Shown here: piece by piece, positions 7,295 to 14,984 of the stretch | How positions within the stretch are numbered: the first letter of the stretch is position 1 | Layout: every line of letters begins with the position of its first letter | Assembly (NCBI RefSeq): GCF_026340305.1 | Contig: NZ_JAPEPI010000001.1 | Location: 4,278,001 to 4,342,000 of the forward strand | Length of the DNA stretch: 64,000 nt | Source: Streptomyces sp. NBC_01381 | GTDB taxonomy: Bacteria; Actinomycetota; Actinomycetes; Streptomycetales; Streptomycetaceae | Reading direction: 5' to 3' | The notes under the pieces: generated by a model | The model's input: only the letters and a program-made list of their open reading frames with translations | What the model was told of the DNA's origin: nothing | Database searches by the model: none | Made by a program: the position numbers and the translations under genes

Positions 7295-9051
7295 GCGTCC
7301 CTCCTCCGCACCCGCCACACCGCGAGACCGAGCACCACGACCGCGTACGCGGCGAGGGTGCCGAAGCCGGTCCACGCGCCCTGCGGATAGCAGCCGTCCT
7401 CCGGGAGGCAGAGGGCCGCCACCTGGTCGTAGCGCGGAGTCGTCTGCTGGATCGCGAACCCCGCGACGGGCGTGAGCCGTTGCAGCCACTGGGAGAGGCC
7501 GAGCGGCACCATGCTGACCAGGACCAGCGGCAGGACGATCACCACGACGACCGTGGTGATCGCGGCCGCCGTGTTGCGCAGCAGCGCGCCGAGACCCAGG
7601 GCCAGGACGGCGATCAGGGCGAGCAGGGCCGCGGTGCCGATGACGGCCCGCAGCACGGGACCGTCGGTGAGCGAGAACTCGGGGAAGAGCGGCGGCTTGT
7701 GGCCGCCGGCGCGCAGCGCGGGCATGCTCAGGAGGTAGGAGAGGAGGCACGCCACGAGCCCGGTCACGAAGGTGACCGCGCCGATCACCACCGCCTTGGC
7801 CAGCAGGACGCGGCCGCGGCGCGGACTGACCGCGAAGGTCGTGCGGATCATCCCGCGCCGGTACTCGGCGGTGATGAACAGGACGCCGAGCGCGGCGACC
7901 AGGACGAGGCTCAGCTGACTGCCGTTGAGGGACGCGGCGACGAGGTCCGGCTGCATCGGGGTGCCGGGGGCGATGTCGCCGGAGCCGGTGACGGTGAACT
8001 CGCCGCCCGCCCGCCGCAGTTCACCCTGCCCGCCGCCGGACGGCTGTCCAGGGCCGGTCGGCTGCTCGGCGTCGGATGGCTGCTCGTCTCCGGTCGGCTG
8101 TCCGGCGTCGGTCGGTTGTCCGTCGCGGGTCGGTTGCTCGGCGCGGGTCGGCTGTCCGGCTCCGGACGGTTGCGCGGCGCCGATCGGCTGGCCTGCGTCG
8201 GTCGGTTGTCCGCCGCCGGACGAATGTCCGTCTCCGGACGGCTGTCCGCCCCCCGTCGGCTGTCCGTCCCCGGAGGGCTGTCCGACGTCCGTCAGGCGCC
8301 AGTCGCCGCCCGTGGCCCCCTTCGCCGTCACCTCGTCGAAGCGGGCCGACGACCGTGACGGTTGGTCGCTTGCCGACACATTGCCGAACTTCCGCTCCAT
8401 GGACTGCGCGTTGGGCGACGCCACGAAGAGACCGACCTGGACCGCTTCGGCCGACGTGCCGAGCCGCACCGTTCCCACCTCGTGCCAGGTGCGCCCGTCC
8501 GCGGACTCGTACGCCGTGACGGTCGCCCCCGAGCGGACCAGTCGAAGCCAGTGGGGCGTGGCGGCGGACGCGGCGCCGCCCGCCACGTCGCGGATGAACT
8601 CGCTCTGCAGGCGCACCCCGTGCCCCGCGGTGACCATGAGGGCCGCGTACTCCGACCCCGGATCGGTGCTCTCCTTGATGAGCACCCCGGCCTTGGCCCA
8701 CTCGGGGGCGCGGCGCGGCTGCTCGCCGGTGGGTCCTGTCACCCGGGCGGTGACGCTGCCGTCGCCGGTGAGGGGGCGGTGTACGAACGTGAAGTCGTCG
8801 CGGATGGACACCCCGCCGGGCCCGGTGGGCGCGGGCGAACCGCCCCCGCCGCCCCCGCCCGTCGTCTCGATGCCCGAACTCGTCGCGGAGAACAGGGAGA
8901 TGAGGACGGTCACCACGACCGCGGCGAGCAGCGTGAGCCCCCAGCGGCGCACCGTGCGCAGCTTGGTCCACTCGGCGCGCAGCAGCTGCGGGAAGCCGGC
9001 GCGGCCGACGAGCGCGGTGCCGGGGCGGCGGGGCGGGCTGGCGGTGGTCAT
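7291..9051 (-). CDS. ABC-2 permease with extracytoplasmic jelly-roll domain and hexapeptide repeat
   Basis: 586 residues. LLRAEWTKLRTVRRW and a first membrane helix (about 38-57) start an ABC-2 permease, and ITAEYRRGMIRTTFAVSP plus five further helices (from about 365) complete it. Between them, where the family normally has a short loop, lies an insert: about 160 residues resembling DUF1349/laminin-G-like beta sandwiches (FTFVHRPLTGDGSVTARV, EWAKAGVLIKES, GHGVRLQSEF), then 14 hexapeptides of the type GQPTDA encoded by an 18-bp minisatellite. The insert should face outside. Starts and stops overlap both neighbours as ATGA. The extra domain could bind substrate or cell wall; the fold call is by eye. 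Confidence 0.85.
   Translation of the reverse strand: MTTASPPRRPGTALVGRAGFPQLLRAEWTKLRTVRRWGLTLLAAVVVTVLISLFSATSSGIETTGGGGGGGSPAPTGPGGVSIRDDFTFVHRPLTGDGSVTARVTGPTGEQPRRAPEWAKAGVLIKESTDPGSEYAALMVTAGHGVRLQSEFIRDVAGGAASAATPHWLRLVRSGATVTAYESADGRTWHEVGTVRLGTSAEAVQVGLFVASPNAQSMERKFGNVSASDQPSRSSARFDEVTAKGATGGDWRLTDVGQPSGDGQPTGGGQPSGDGHSSGGGQPTDAGQPIGAAQPSGAGQPTRAEQPTRDGQPTDAGQPTGDEQPSDAEQPTGPGQPSGGGQGELRRAGGEFTVTGSGDIAPGTPMQPDLVAASLNGSQLSLVLVAALGVLFITAEYRRGMIRTTFAVSPRRGRVLLAKAVVIGAVTFVTGLVACLLSYLLSMPALRAGGHKPPLFPEFSLTDGPVLRAVIGTAALLALIAVLALGLGALLRNTAAAITTVVVVIVLPLVLVSMVPLGLSQWLQRLTPVAGFAIQQTTPRYDQVAALCLPEDGCYPQGAWTGFGTLAAYAVVVLGLAVWRVRRRDA
8032..8283 (-). repeat. 18-bp coding minisatellite, 14 units, in the ABC permease
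   Basis: Fourteen consecutive 18-bp units encode hexapeptides GQPSGD, GQPTGG, GQPTDA, EQPTRD and variants; G/E-Q-P is nearly invariant and the last three residues vary. The frame is kept throughout. It forms a hydrophilic, disordered stalk between the jelly-roll domain and the membrane part. Copy number is likely to differ between strains. Confidence 0.9.
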
Positions 9052-10055
9052 CGCGTGTCCTCCCCGGCAGCAGCCCCGGTGCTCTCGCCGGACGCCTGCC
9101 CGCCCGCGAACTCCACCTCGTCCCTGGTGAGTTCCATGTACGCCTCCTCCAGCGTGGCCCGGTGCGCCGCGACTCCCGAGAAGCCGACCCCAGCCCCGCC
9201 GAGCAGCTCCACGACGCGGCCGGCGGCGAGGCGCGAGACGGTCAGCGTGTCGCGTCCGGTGGCCGCGACACTCGCCCCGGCGCCCGCAAGGACGGTCATC
9301 GCCGCCGTCCGTTCGTCCGTGCGGACCTCGACCCGGTCGCCGGACGCCGCGGCGAGCAGCTCCCGCACGCTCGTGTCGGCGATGACACGGCCCCGTCCGA
9401 CCACCACCAAGTGGTCGGCGGTGTCCTCCAGTTCACTCATCAGATGGCTGGAGACGAGCACGGCACGGCCCTCGGCGGCCAGACTCTTGAGGAAGCCGCG
9501 GATCCACCGGATGCCCTCCGGGTCGAGTCCGTTGACCGGCTCGTCGAAGAGCAGGACGGGCGGGTCGCCGAGCAGCGCCGCCGCGATGCCGAGGCGCTGG
9601 CGCATGCCGAGCGAGTAGCCGCCGGCCCGGCGCCGCGCGGCCTGGCCGAGCCCGACGAGGTCGAGCACCTCGTCCACCCGGCGCACGGGAAGCCCGTGCG
9701 AGTGCGCCATCCACAGGAGATGGTCGCGCCCGCGCCTGCTGGGATGGACGGCCGCCGCGTCGAGCAGCGAGCCCACCTCGAGCAGCGGGGTGCGCAGCGC
9801 GTGGTAGGGGCGGCCGCCGATGAGCGCGGTGCCCTCGTCGGCGGAGTCCAGGCCCAGGACGATGCGCATGGTGGTGGACTTGCCTGCACCGTTGGGGCCG
9901 ACGAATCCGGTGACCTGCCCGGGAGCCACGGTGAAGGAGAGACCGTCGACCGCGGTGACCGGCCCGTAACGCTTGCGCAGTCCGCGCACTTCGATCGTCG
10001 CCGCGTGGCCGACAGGCGCCGCGCCGCGGTCAGTTGTTGCCGTGATGCCATCCAT
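9048..10055 (-). CDS. ABC transporter ATP-binding protein (drug/peptide export type)
   Basis: 335-residue ATPase with Walker A GPNGAGKST, a YSLGMRQRLGIA signature, Walker B LLFDEPVNGLD and an H-loop SSHLMSELE. The C-terminal 90-residue extension is typical of the CcmA/DrrA-like exporters. ATG 10055 (MDGITATT) is chosen; a GTG at 10079 is in frame but would put the start next to the palindrome at 10117. It is first in an operon with two ABC-2 permease genes, with an ATGA overlap at 9048-9051. The divergent histidine kinase/response regulator pair is the probable controller. Confidence 0.92.
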   Translation of the reverse strand: MDGITATTDRGAAPVGHAATIEVRGLRKRYGPVTAVDGLSFTVAPGQVTGFVGPNGAGKSTTMRIVLGLDSADEGTALIGGRPYHALRTPLLEVGSLLDAAAVHPSRRGRDHLLWMAHSHGLPVRRVDEVLDLVGLGQAARRRAGGYSLGMRQRLGIAAALLGDPPVLLFDEPVNGLDPEGIRWIRGFLKSLAAEGRAVLVSSHLMSELEDTADHLVVVGRGRVIADTSVRELLAAASGDRVEVRTDERTAAMTVLAGAGASVAATGRDTLTVSRLAAGRVVELLGGAGVGFSGVAAHRATLEEAYMELTRDEVEFAGGQASGESTGAAAGEDTR

Positions 10056-10116
10056 GAGAAGCGAGGCTAGAGACGGCACGGCCGCAGGTCGTCACGCCCG
10101 GGAGCCGTCTTCGTAT

Positions 10117-10130
10117 CCCTCACGTGAGGG
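10117..10130. promoter_or_regulatory. Perfect 14-bp palindrome between exporter operon and two-component system
   Basis: CCCTCACGTGAGGG is fully self-complementary and lies between the divergent ABC ATPase and histidine kinase genes. Position and symmetry fit an operator, most simply for the LuxR/NarL-type response regulator encoded at 11657. Confidence 0.5.
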
Positions 10131-10157
10131 ACTCCGACCGGCCCCGTGCCAGTGACA

Positions 10158-11660
10158 ATGAGACGCGTGAGGGTCACAACTCCCATCAGGGGCCGCGGAT
10201 ACAAGCGCATGCGCACCCGCATGCGCGGCGTGGCGCGCCACCCACGGACACCGGTCGCGGCCGCGGCACTCCTGTCGCTCGCCGCCACCGCGGAGCTGCT
10301 GCTCCGCGCAAACGCCGATGTCCCGCTGCCGTTCACCCTCTCCCTCGCCCTGGGGACGACCGTGCCGGTGGCGGCGCTCGCGGGCGGCGCGGCGCGGGGG
10401 AGGGGAGGGGGCAGGTTCGTACGCGGAGGGCGCATCGGCGGGGTCCGGGCCGGAGCGGCGAGCGAGGGGATCCGCCCCGCTCCGAGCGGCCCGGGCACAC
10501 CGGCGTCCGCGGCGGGCGAGCGGCCCCGTCCCACTCCGAGCGGCCCGGCCGCGCCCCCGGCGCGGACGCCGGGCCCGCCGAGTGACGTGCACGCGGAGCG
10601 CGGTTCCCCAGCCGCGCTCCCGGGGGCGCCCGCCCCGCCGAGTGACGTGCACTCCGCCGCCATCGGCAGCCCGAGGAACACGTCCCTCGCCGCCCTCCCC
10701 GCCTCCGCAGCCGCGATGCTCGCCCTCGCGCCCTTTCACGTACTGACCATCGCCGGTCTCTGCGCCCTGCTCGTGGCCCTCCACCAGGCGGGGCGCCACG
10801 GCCCGCGGCTCCTGACGGTGCTCCTCGCGCTGCCCTTCGTCGCGTACGCGGTCACGGCAGCGGCGGCGGACGGTGCGGGGGAGCGGGTGATGACCGTGCT
10901 GGTCGCGGTGTGCGCCGGCGTCGCAGCCGGTACCGGGATCGCCCGCGGCGCCCGCGACACCGCGCTGGTGAACGGCGCGGCCGAGCGGGCCATCGCCGAG
11001 ACCCTCCAGGAGCATGCCGCCCGGGGCGAACGGGCCAGGATCGCCCGGGAGTTGCACGACGTCGTCGCCCACCACATCTCCATGATCGCCGTGCAGGCGG
11101 AGACCGCCCGGCTGACCACCCCGGGGCTGCCCACCGCAGGCGCCGAACGGTTCCTGGCCATCGGCGACACCGCCCGCACCGCGCTCACCGAGATGCGCCG
11201 TCTGCTCGGCGTCCTGCGCGAGGACGCGGGGCCCGCCGTGCCGGACCGCCGCCCGCAGCCTGGCCTCGAACAGCTCGGCGAGCTCGTCGACGAGGCGCGG
11301 GACGCGTCGGCCGCCGCCGTACGGCTCATCGTCGAGGGGCCCGTGCGCACCCTCGACCCGGGCGTCGAACTCACCGCGTACCGCATCGTGCAGGAAGCCC
11401 TCACCAACGCGCGCCGCCACGCGCCTGGCGCAGCCGTGGACGTCGAACTCCACTACACCCAAGGCGCCTTGCGGCTGCGTGTGCGGGACAACGGGCCGAG
11501 CCCGGACGACTTGGACGGCCTCGACGACGGCCACGGTCTGCTCGGGATGCGGGAGCGCGCCGCGATGGTCGGCGGCGAGCTGCGCGCGGGCCCCGCGCGG
11601 CGCGGCGGTTTCCTCATCGAGGCGACGTTCCCCGCACCGGTGCGGGAGCATGCCGCATGA
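10158..11660 (+). CDS. Sensor histidine kinase, NarL/DesK type (HisKA_3)
   Basis: About 500 residues. Membrane helices flank a region at about 82-174 that is an unusual low-complexity Pro/Ala/Gly-rich insert containing an exact 19-bp direct repeat (10574-10592 and 10634-10652, giving PPSDVHA and PPSDVHS). The dimerisation/phosphoacceptor box is ARIARELHDVVAHHISMI with H300 (numbered from ATG 10158), and the ATPase region has YRIVQEALTNARRHA and GHGLLGMRERAAMVGGEL. GTG 10146 is an alternative start; neither has a clear ribosome site. The stop overlaps the response regulator start as ATGA. It likely senses a stress relieved by the divergent ABC exporter. Confidence 0.9.
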   Translation: MRRVRVTTPIRGRGYKRMRTRMRGVARHPRTPVAAAALLSLAATAELLLRANADVPLPFTLSLALGTTVPVAALAGGAARGRGGGRFVRGGRIGGVRAGAASEGIRPAPSGPGTPASAAGERPRPTPSGPAAPPARTPGPPSDVHAERGSPAALPGAPAPPSDVHSAAIGSPRNTSLAALPASAAAMLALAPFHVLTIAGLCALLVALHQAGRHGPRLLTVLLALPFVAYAVTAAAADGAGERVMTVLVAVCAGVAAGTGIARGARDTALVNGAAERAIAETLQEHAARGERARIARELHDVVAHHISMIAVQAETARLTTPGLPTAGAERFLAIGDTARTALTEMRRLLGVLREDAGPAVPDRRPQPGLEQLGELVDEARDASAAAVRLIVEGPVRTLDPGVELTAYRIVQEALTNARRHAPGAAVDVELHYTQGALRLRVRDNGPSPDDLDGLDDGHGLLGMRERAAMVGGELRAGPARRGGFLIEATFPAPVREHAA

Positions 11661-12343
11661 GTGAGATCCCGAGCAGCGGCCGCCAGGCGCCCCTGCGCAT
11701 CTTCATCGCCGACGACCACGAAGTCGTCCGTGCCGGTTACGCCGGACTCCTCGCCACCCAGCCCGACTTCACCGTCGTCGGCACGGCCGCCGATGGCGCC
11801 CAGGCGGTCCGGCTCTGCCGCGAGCTGCTGCCCGACCTGGTCCTGATGGATGTCCGCATGCCGGTGATGGACGGCATCGAGGCGACCGGACGGCTCGCCG
11901 GCACCGGCACCCGCGTCCTCATCCTCACCACCTTCGACCTGGACGAGCACGTGTACGACGCGCTGAGCGCGGGCGCCGCCGGGTTCCTGCTCAAGGACGT
12001 CACCGCCGAGCACCTCTTCGACGCCGTACGCGTGGTGGCCGCGGGCGAGGGTCTGCTCGCGCCCACCGTGACCCGCCGCCTCATCGCCGAGTTCGCCCGC
12101 CTCAGGCCCGGACCGCCCAGCGGATCCGCCGCCCGACTCGACGCCCTGACCCCGCGCGAGACCGAGGTGCTGCGGCTGATCGCGGAAGGCCTGTCCAACC
12201 CGGAGATCGCGGGACGGCTGCACGTCAGCGAGGAGACCGTGAAGACCCATGTGAGCCGGGTGCTCGGCAAACTCGGCCTGCGGGACCGCACACAGGCGGT
12301 CGTGGCGGCGTACGAGACGGGGCTCGTGGTGCCAAGGGCGTAG
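11657..12343 (+). CDS. NarL/FixJ family response regulator
   Basis: 228-residue regulator: receiver domain about 14-130 with acidic pocket D19-D20, phosphoacceptor D65 (LVLMDVRMP), TTFD and the lysine in FLLKD; LuxR-type helix-turn-helix about 162-225 (LTPRETEVLRLIAEGLSNPEIA, VKTHVSRVLGKL). It is translationally coupled to the kinase (ATGA at 11657-11660). Its probable targets are its own promoter and the divergent ABC operon through the palindrome at 10117-10130. Confidence 0.95.
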   Translation: MSEIPSSGRQAPLRIFIADDHEVVRAGYAGLLATQPDFTVVGTAADGAQAVRLCRELLPDLVLMDVRMPVMDGIEATGRLAGTGTRVLILTTFDLDEHVYDALSAGAAGFLLKDVTAEHLFDAVRVVAAGEGLLAPTVTRRLIAEFARLRPGPPSGSAARLDALTPRETEVLRLIAEGLSNPEIAGRLHVSEETVKTHVSRVLGKLGLRDRTQAVVAAYETGLVVPRA

Positions 12344-12453
12344 GCCTGACACCTGGCCCATCGCGGAGGCGGGCCGCCCCGCACCACCGGGCCCGGCGAG
12401 GCCCGTCGCCGTACAATGGAAGGGCGGCAAGTGCACGACGGCGTAACTCGATC

Positions 12454-14292
12454 ATGAATGCCCGTATCGAGGACTACGCCCTCATCAGTGACCTGGAGAC
12501 CGCTGCCATGCTCGGCAGGGACGGGTCGATCGACTGGCTCTGCCTGCCCCGCTTCGACTCCCCGGCCTGTTTCGCCGCCCTGCTCGGCACGGGCGACAAC
12601 GGCTTCTGGCGGATCTCCCCCATCGGCGCGGGAGCGTGCACACGGCGGGCCTACCGCCAGGACACCCTGGTCATGGACTCCTACTGGGAGCTCCCGACCG
12701 GTGCCGTACGCGTCACGGACTTCATGCCGCCGCGTGCCCAACTGCCGTGTGTCGTGCGCGTGGTCGAGGGTCTGTCGGGCGCCGTGGCGATGCGCAGCGA
12801 ACTGCGGCCGCGGTTCAACCAGGGCCGGATCCTCCCCTGGGTGCGGGCCGAGGAGCACTGCACGGTCGCCGTCGCAGGGCCCGACTCGCTCTGGGTGAGC
12901 GCCGACGGCCCCGTGGCGACTCAGGGTGACGCCGACCCGACGATCATCGATTTCACCGTCACGGCGGGCCAGCGCCTCACCGTGCAGCTGGTGTGGGCGC
13001 CCTCGCATGTGCCGGAGCCGCCCGAACCGCTCCGTGTGCCCGCCGAGACCGCGCTGAAGGCGACCAGCGACTTCTGGCGGCGCTGGACGGCGCGCTGCCG
13101 CTACCAGGGCCCCTGGCGGGAGGCGGTCACCCGCTCGCTGATCACGCTCAAGGCGCTCACCTACGCGCCCACGGGCGGCGTCGTCGCCGCGCCGACCACC
13201 TCGCTGCCCGAGTGCGTCGGCGGCGAGCGCAACTGGGACTACCGGTTCTGCTGGCTGCGCGACTCCACGCTGACGCTGTCCTGTCTGCTGCGCAGCGGCT
13301 ACCGGGACGAGGCGACGGCCTGGCTCGACTGGCTGGAGCGGGCGATCGCGGGCGACCCCGCGGATCTGCAGGCGGTGTACGGCCTCGGGGGACAGCGGCT
13401 GCTGCCGGAGGCCGAGGCGCCATGGCTGCCCGGCTACGAGGGTTCGCGGCCCGTCCGCTTCGGGAACGCCGCGGTGACCCAGCTCCAGCTGGACGTGTAC
13501 GGCGAGGTCCTCGACACGCTCTGTCTGTCGCTGCGCGCCGGGATCCCGATGGAGCCCCACATGTGGAGCCTGGTGAAATCCCTGATGCGTTACCTGCGGG
13601 AGCACTGGCGCGAGCCGGACCAGGGTCTGTGGCAAGTGCGCGGCGCCAGGCGGCAGTTCGTGCACTCCAAGGTCATGTCGTGGGTCGCCGCCGACCGTGC
13701 CCTGCGCATGGGCGAGCTGCTCGGCAGGAACGAACGCGCGCCGGAGTGGACGGCCATGCGCGACGCCGTGCACCAGGAGGTGTGCCGCGAGGGATGGGAC
13801 GCCGGGCTCCGGTCGTTCACCCAGTCCTACGGCTCGCCCGCCCTGGACGCATCGGCACTGCTGATCCCCAAGGTCGGCTTCCTGCCGGCCGACGACCCGC
13901 GGGTGCGCGACACCGTCCTCGCGATGCGGGCCCTCGACGACAACGGCTTCGTACGGCGGTACGCGCACAACGGCAGCGGCGTGCACGGCGTGGACGGCAT
14001 GCGCGGATCCGAGGGCACGTTCGTGGCGTGTTCCCTCTGGTACGCCGACGCGCTGGCGGCGACCGGCCGGCTCGAAGAGGCCCGGGAGACCTTCGAGCGC
14101 GTCCTGGACGTCCGCAACGACGTGGGCCTGCTCGCCGAGCAGTGGGACCCCGGACGCCGGCGCCAACTGGGCAACGCGCCCCAGGCGTTCAGCCATATCG
14201 CTCTGGTGGAGACGGCCTTCGCCTTGCGTGACGCGGGCGCTCACGAGGGGCCGCGGACGGCCGTCAGGAGCACCATGCCGGAGTCGCCGTAG
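12454..14292 (+). CDS. GH15 family glycoside hydrolase (glucoamylase/trehalase-like), altered acid motif
   Basis: 612-residue cytosolic protein (no signal peptide) with the GH15 layout: N-terminal beta domain (IEDYALISDLETAAMLGRDG, IDWLCLPRFDSPACFAALLG) and an alpha/alpha barrel from about 215 (NWDYRFCWLRDSTLT, ECVGGERNWDY). Bacterial members of this group are trehalases or glucoamylases. The family motif around the general acid normally reads PDxGIWE; here it reads REPDQGLWQVRG, with Q394 in place of the acid. The other catalytic Glu appears kept in LLAEQWDP (E562). Activity may therefore be lost or changed. A possible -10 (TACAAT, 12412-12417) lies upstream; no clear ribosome site. The end overlaps the convergent methyltransferase gene by 52 bp. 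Confidence 0.88.
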   Translation: MNARIEDYALISDLETAAMLGRDGSIDWLCLPRFDSPACFAALLGTGDNGFWRISPIGAGACTRRAYRQDTLVMDSYWELPTGAVRVTDFMPPRAQLPCVVRVVEGLSGAVAMRSELRPRFNQGRILPWVRAEEHCTVAVAGPDSLWVSADGPVATQGDADPTIIDFTVTAGQRLTVQLVWAPSHVPEPPEPLRVPAETALKATSDFWRRWTARCRYQGPWREAVTRSLITLKALTYAPTGGVVAAPTTSLPECVGGERNWDYRFCWLRDSTLTLSCLLRSGYRDEATAWLDWLERAIAGDPADLQAVYGLGGQRLLPEAEAPWLPGYEGSRPVRFGNAAVTQLQLDVYGEVLDTLCLSLRAGIPMEPHMWSLVKSLMRYLREHWREPDQGLWQVRGARRQFVHSKVMSWVAADRALRMGELLGRNERAPEWTAMRDAVHQEVCREGWDAGLRSFTQSYGSPALDASALLIPKVGFLPADDPRVRDTVLAMRALDDNGFVRRYAHNGSGVHGVDGMRGSEGTFVACSLWYADALAATGRLEEARETFERVLDVRNDVGLLAEQWDPGRRRQLGNAPQAFSHIALVETAFALRDAGAHEGPRTAVRSTMPESP

Positions 14293-14978
14293 TCCGGCAG
14301 CGTCGGATCGGCGTCGATCCGGGTGACCACGAGCCGCCGCGTCAGCGGTGCGAACACCTCCTTGACGACGTCCGGGTCCACCGGGCAGCCGGGCCAGCGC
14401 GATGCGGGACCGATGCGGTAGGTGGGCATGTTCTCCATGAACGCGGCGACCAGGTGCCCGCCGGGGCCGACGGAGCGCACGAAGCGGTGGCAGAAGTCGG
14501 TGAACTCCGTGAAGTCCTCGGTGACACCCTCGGCGACGAAGTTCATCGAGGCGATGTCGTAACCGCCGGGCGTGAGCGCACGGATGTCGCCGTGCACCAC
14601 GCGTACGCGCGTCAGTGCCTCCGGCAGGCTTGAGGGCAGGCCGGGGTTGAGGCTGCGGCACAGCTCGTAGAACGGCGACCAGCTGGCGTCCGGCGGCTCT
14701 TCGAGCTGCCGGGTCAGATAGGCGACGCCCGTCGCGCTCGCCTCCACGGCGTCGATCCGACGGCTCGCGGCGGCGGCGAGCATGAGCGGATAGAGATTGG
14801 GCCCGGCTCCGAACTCCAGGGAGCGGGCTGCGCTTGCCGGGGCCAACTGCCGGTAGAAGGCGGAGTGGTGGGCGATGACCGCGGCGTCGGAGGGATGCAG
14901 CTCGCGGTAGTTCTCGCCGAGATAGTCCTGGACGGGCCAGCTGTCCCAGTCCACGTCGTCGTTGCGGGTGGGCGCCAT
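14241..14978 (-). CDS. SAM-dependent methyltransferase (possible NNMT/PNMT/TEMT type)
   Basis: 245 residues with a class I methyltransferase core: motif I LEFGAGPNLYPLMLA (about 54-68), acidic motif VEASA, then HGDIRALTPGGYDIASMNFVAEG and GGHLVAAFMENMPTYRIG. The opening DYLGENYRELHPSD resembles the small-molecule N/S-methyltransferase group, but the substrate cannot be read. ATG 14978 lies 6 bp after the stop of the GGDEF-EAL-oxoamine synthase gene, so the two are very probably cotranscribed and the methyltransferase may act on that product. It is the last gene of the minus-strand run and overlaps the GH15 gene end. Confidence 0.85.
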   Translation of the reverse strand: MAPTRNDDVDWDSWPVQDYLGENYRELHPSDAAVIAHHSAFYRQLAPASAARSLEFGAGPNLYPLMLAAAASRRIDAVEASATGVAYLTRQLEEPPDASWSPFYELCRSLNPGLPSSLPEALTRVRVVHGDIRALTPGGYDIASMNFVAEGVTEDFTEFTDFCHRFVRSVGPGGHLVAAFMENMPTYRIGPASRWPGCPVDPDVVKEVFAPLTRRLVVTRIDADPTLPDYGDSGMVLLTAVRGPS

Positions 14979-14984
14979 GCCGCC

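Noticed and set aside
8032..8283. CRISPR-like or regulatory repeat
   Set aside because: The 18-bp units are in frame inside a permease gene and code for a hexapeptide stalk.
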